Source: Vespula vulgaris (Eukaryota; Arthropoda; Insecta; Hymenoptera; Vespidae). From it: a stretch of 64,000 nucleotides of DNA. Below are positions 61,017 through 64,000 of the stretch, piece by piece. Each line of letters opens with the position of its first letter. Position 1 is the stretch's first letter. The position numbers and the translations under genes were made by a program. The notes beneath the pieces were generated by a model, which was given only the letters and a program-made list of their open reading frames with translations, was not told the origin of the DNA and made no database searches. The stretch lies in NCBI RefSeq assembly GCF_905475345.1, contig NC_066596.1:2351501-2415500 (forward strand). The letters run 5' to 3'.

Positions 61017-62641
61017 ATGTCAGATGTACGTGATATATTGGACATCGAAATTCCAACTACTACGGAACTTACGAAAGAATCTATTTTGGGAAGTGATAAA
61101 AAAAATAAAAAGAAATATGAGTATAAGGTACCGAAACGTCCAGAGGGTATGCACAGAGAAGTGTTTGCTTTGTTGTGCAAAGATAACACTGACGTGCCAC
61201 CATTATTTCCAACCGATACAGCCAAGGGATATAAACAAGTTAGAGCTAAGTTGGGTATGAAAAAGGTAAGACCATGGAAGTGGACTCCGTTTACTAATCC
61301 AGCTAGAACTGATGGAGCTGTTTTCCATCATTGGAGACGAGTTGCCGATGCAGGAAAGGAATATCCTTTTGCTAAGTTCAATAAAAAGGTTCCTATACCG
61401 ACTTATACCAATGCGGAGTATGTTCAACATTTAGTTACTAACGGTTGGACTCGAGCAGAGACAGATCACTTGTTTGATTTGTGTAGAAGATTTGATCTTA
61501 GATTTATTATAATTAAAGATAGATGGGATCGAGCAAAATTTTCTGCCAGAACTGTAGAAGAATTGAAAGAAAGGTTATTCTAATTTTTATCTTGCTCTTA
61601 TTTACTTAATTTTATATAGATACTGATATCTTGCTTTTTACTTTCAGATATTACCAAGTTTGTGCAGCATTGACTAAAGCAAAATCTCATACAGATAAAG
61701 TTTACAGTTTTGACGCAGAGCATGAGAAACGTAGAAAAGAACAGTTAAAAAAATTGTTCGAACGGACGCCGGAACAAGTGGAAGAAGAGCAGACTTTATT
61801 AGCTGAGTTGCGTAAGATAGAACAAAGAAAGAAAGAAAGGGACAGAAAAACTCAAGATTTGCAAAAACTTATAACCGCAGCAGACCATCAAGCAGATCCT
61901 AGAAAAAGCGAAAGAAAACCTTCCAAAAAGAGTAGTAATTCTTCTAGGAACAGACCAAATAAAACCGATGCTTCTCATGTATGAATACAACTATATAAAA
62001 GTTAATCTTGCCTTGCAAAAATAGGCTAAACTACAAAATAATTATTTTCAGGCTGTAGAATCTGCCGGTATTAAGTTCCCTGACTTCAAAAACAGTGGAG
62101 TTTCATTGAGATCGCAAAGAATCAAATTGCCAAGTAGTCTTGGACAAAAGAAAATGAAAGGCATTGAACAGATGTTAAACGAATTAAACATAGGTAATAA
62201 TCCGTGTCGTATGATTTTATGCTATTATAATTCTAAGGCGATTATATAGAATAATGAATGTGACCATATCGATTAATGAATCTTGCAGAACTAAATCCTC
62301 CACCTACAGAACAAATATGTCAGCAATTTAATGAATTAAGAAGCGACATAGTACTTCATTATGAATTACGAAGTGCTTTATCTACCTGCGACTACGAATT
62401 ACAATCGTTAAGACATCAATACGAAGCTCTTGCACCAGGAAAAGTAATGTCGCAAAAAATAAATAAAATTGTCTCTAATTATTTCTAATACAATGTAATA
62501 TATTGTGATTATCCGTTTTTTTTTTGTTTTGTTCAGACCCTGACAATACCACCTGCTCTACTACCAAAAACAGAACCTGAAGTAAAAGCAGACATAATAG
62601 ATGTTGTTGGATCGCCGAGTATGCCAAGTGTAAATCATTAA
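61017..62641 (+). CDS. DMAP1: DNA methyltransferase 1-associated protein 1 (five exons)
   Basis: Nuclear chromatin protein, a shared subunit of the NuA4/TIP60 acetyltransferase and SRCAP remodelling complexes (yeast Swc4/Eaf2 family). Exons 61017-61573, 61648-61978, 62052-62193, 62289-62443, 62537-62641; phases fit and give 429 residues, near the usual metazoan length. The N-terminus MSDVRDILDIE is typical. A SANT/Myb-like domain at about residues 140-205 contains GWTRAETDHLFDLCRRFDLR and continues with IIKDRWDRAKF and YYQVCAALTKAK. It is followed by a charged coiled coil (about 215-265), a Lys/Ser-rich linker, and the conserved C-terminal DMAP segment (GIKFPDFKNSGVSLRSQRIK, PPTEQICQQFNELRSDIV). 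Introns are short, under 100 bases. The start is the first ATG after an upstream stop. The identification is secure. Confidence 0.97.
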
Positions 62642-62784
62642 GTATTAATTAACTAAGCATTGTAAATATCATATAATCTAAACCAATCGATTTGTATATA
62701 CTTATGCGAAATAATTAATCCATTGGCTTTTGAAATATTTCTTCTAAGATTTTTTCTTGTAAGGTTTCTACTTTCTGTGAAACA

Positions 62785-62790
62785 AATAAA
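62785..62790 (+). terminator. Candidate poly(A) signal of DMAP1
   Basis: AATAAA 144 bases after the DMAP1 stop codon, in a suitable position for cleavage shortly after. Confidence 0.45.
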
Positions 62791-64000
62791 AACGAAAGAA
62801 CAAAATTAAAATTCATCGAAGATATAAAAGACCTCACTTTCTATTTCATTTCGACAAGATCAAAATTAAGATCAATAGACGATCCTAATCGAAACGTGAA
62901 TATACATACATATAAAAAGGTTAAAGGAGTATACGACGTATTTACTTATATATCTGTGTATTTTATATTGTCGACAAAAAGTAACAATGTACGGTGAAAC
63001 CGTATAATTTATCTACAACAATCTACAATAGATTACAATATGTTGTCTTGTCGGAGGATGGCGGAGAAGGACGAATACAAGAACGGGACTTGATGGGAAG
63101 TTTTTCCTTACATATTTTTTTTATTTTCATTTTTTTTTCCTTTTTCTTCTTTCTTTTCTTATCTTCTTTAAACGAGGATAAAGGTCGGTGGGAGAGGGGT
63201 GGAGGTCGGAAGGGGAATAGGAGATGGAGTTAAAGGGGTGGAATGAGGGTGGGAGGTAAAAAGGAATGGAAGGAAAACGCGTGTGTATGCTGAGGTGGTG
63301 GTGGTGGTGGTGGTTATGTGGTTAGTGGAAAGGGAGGGTAGTTTGAGGTTGAGGAGAATATAGCAGGAGAAAAGGAGGGTTTGGGAGAAGTTAGGGTTAA
63401 GGGTTCAAGATGGTCGATACAGGCCTTTCTTCGTTTCGTGCTCCGTTATTCTCGCAATACAGTTGATTTTAATTCTATAATAAATTACTCGATAACTCTA
63501 ACCGTACTTGGTACGGAATAATGCATCATATATCTCTGTATGTGTGTGTGTGTGGTAATGATCGATAAAGCCGACCCGCAGACTTTTCCATCGGCTCTTT
63601 GTGAGCCGTGAGGAGTGTCACGGATAAATTCGAACGTAAACGAGAGTTATCTTTTTCGATCCGTCGAGGATTCGAAACGCGAATTCGTCTTAAATGCAAT
63701 CAAAGATGATCTAACGATTTTTTCATTTCCAACGTTTTATTTCATTAACGTTTCGTTTCGTTTCGTTACGTTTCGTTTTGTTTCGTGTCTGCTAACACCT
63801 GATGAAACAAATGGAAAAAGAAAATAAATATAAATCTAAATCAATAAATAAAAAGTAATAGAAAATTGATTATAAATACATAAATACATAAATAAATACA
63901 TGAATGAATAAATAAATAAATAAATAAATAGAAAAAAAAAAATATATTTCGAGGAGAAGAGTATAGTTAGGTATCAAACGGAATCTAATACCATTACATT
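62791..64000. other. Intergenic tail of the window
   Basis: No gene is supported. It contains a G-rich block (63178-63413), a perfect hairpin (63592-63608), a tandem GTTTC-type stretch at about 63750-63785 and a TAAA run at the end. Confidence 0.5.
63178..63413 (+). repeat. G-rich, purine-skewed block
   Basis: About 235 bases with many GG, GGG and GGGG runs, a GGT repeat (about 63295-63315) and a telomere-like TTAGGGTTAAGGG (about 63395). It is unlike the AT-rich surroundings. Confidence 0.7.

Overview
This is eukaryotic nuclear DNA, almost certainly from an insect and probably from Hymenoptera. The evidence is a very AT-rich background, GT-AG introns of very uneven length, a large load of simple repeats (GA/CT, TA, AAT, ACG), and protein-coding genes that read as clear insect orthologues. 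The order and the wasp or bee affinity are inferred from base composition and gene style, not proven. There are no bacterial features, rRNA genes, CRISPR arrays or convincing tRNA genes. All gene models were built by hand from reading frames, splice signals and intron phase.

Layout. 1-4.6 kb is AT-rich intergenic DNA with a GACA/GA microsatellite. 4.6-10.3 kb (+) holds a five-exon mitochondrial uncoupling protein (UCP2/UCP3 type). 13.4-41.3 kb (-) holds an 18-exon cytosolic carboxypeptidase of the CCP1/AGTPBP1/Nna1 type, about 1111 residues, with Armadillo-like N-terminus, beta-sandwich domain and M14 catalytic domain. One 17.5-kb intron (15705-33231) cuts its catalytic domain just after the HPGE zinc motif. 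A complete four-exon secreted C-type lectin gene (26.3-31.6 kb) lies inside this intron on the opposite strand. 41.3-49.4 kb is repeat-rich and has only weak coding candidates plus one MITE-like element with terminal inverted repeats (48123-48687).

49.4-54.0 kb carries three small genes for secreted proteins in tight order: a Tyr/Pro-rich acidic protein (+), a protein with a C-terminal MBF2-like domain and a long basic N-terminal extension (+), and a second Tyr/Pro-rich protein (-). These look lineage-specific and are the most novel part of the window. 54.4-59.5 kb (-) contains a possible five-exon gene of 138 residues that I cannot assign to any family. 61.0-62.6 kb (+) is DMAP1, a chromatin protein of the NuA4/TIP60 and SRCAP complexes. 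The last 1.4 kb has a strongly G-rich block and a perfect hairpin.

The three housekeeping genes (mitochondrial carrier, tubulin deglutamylase, chromatin subunit) have no evident functional link. The lectin and the three small secreted proteins are probably all extracellular, but no shared pathway can be shown from sequence alone.
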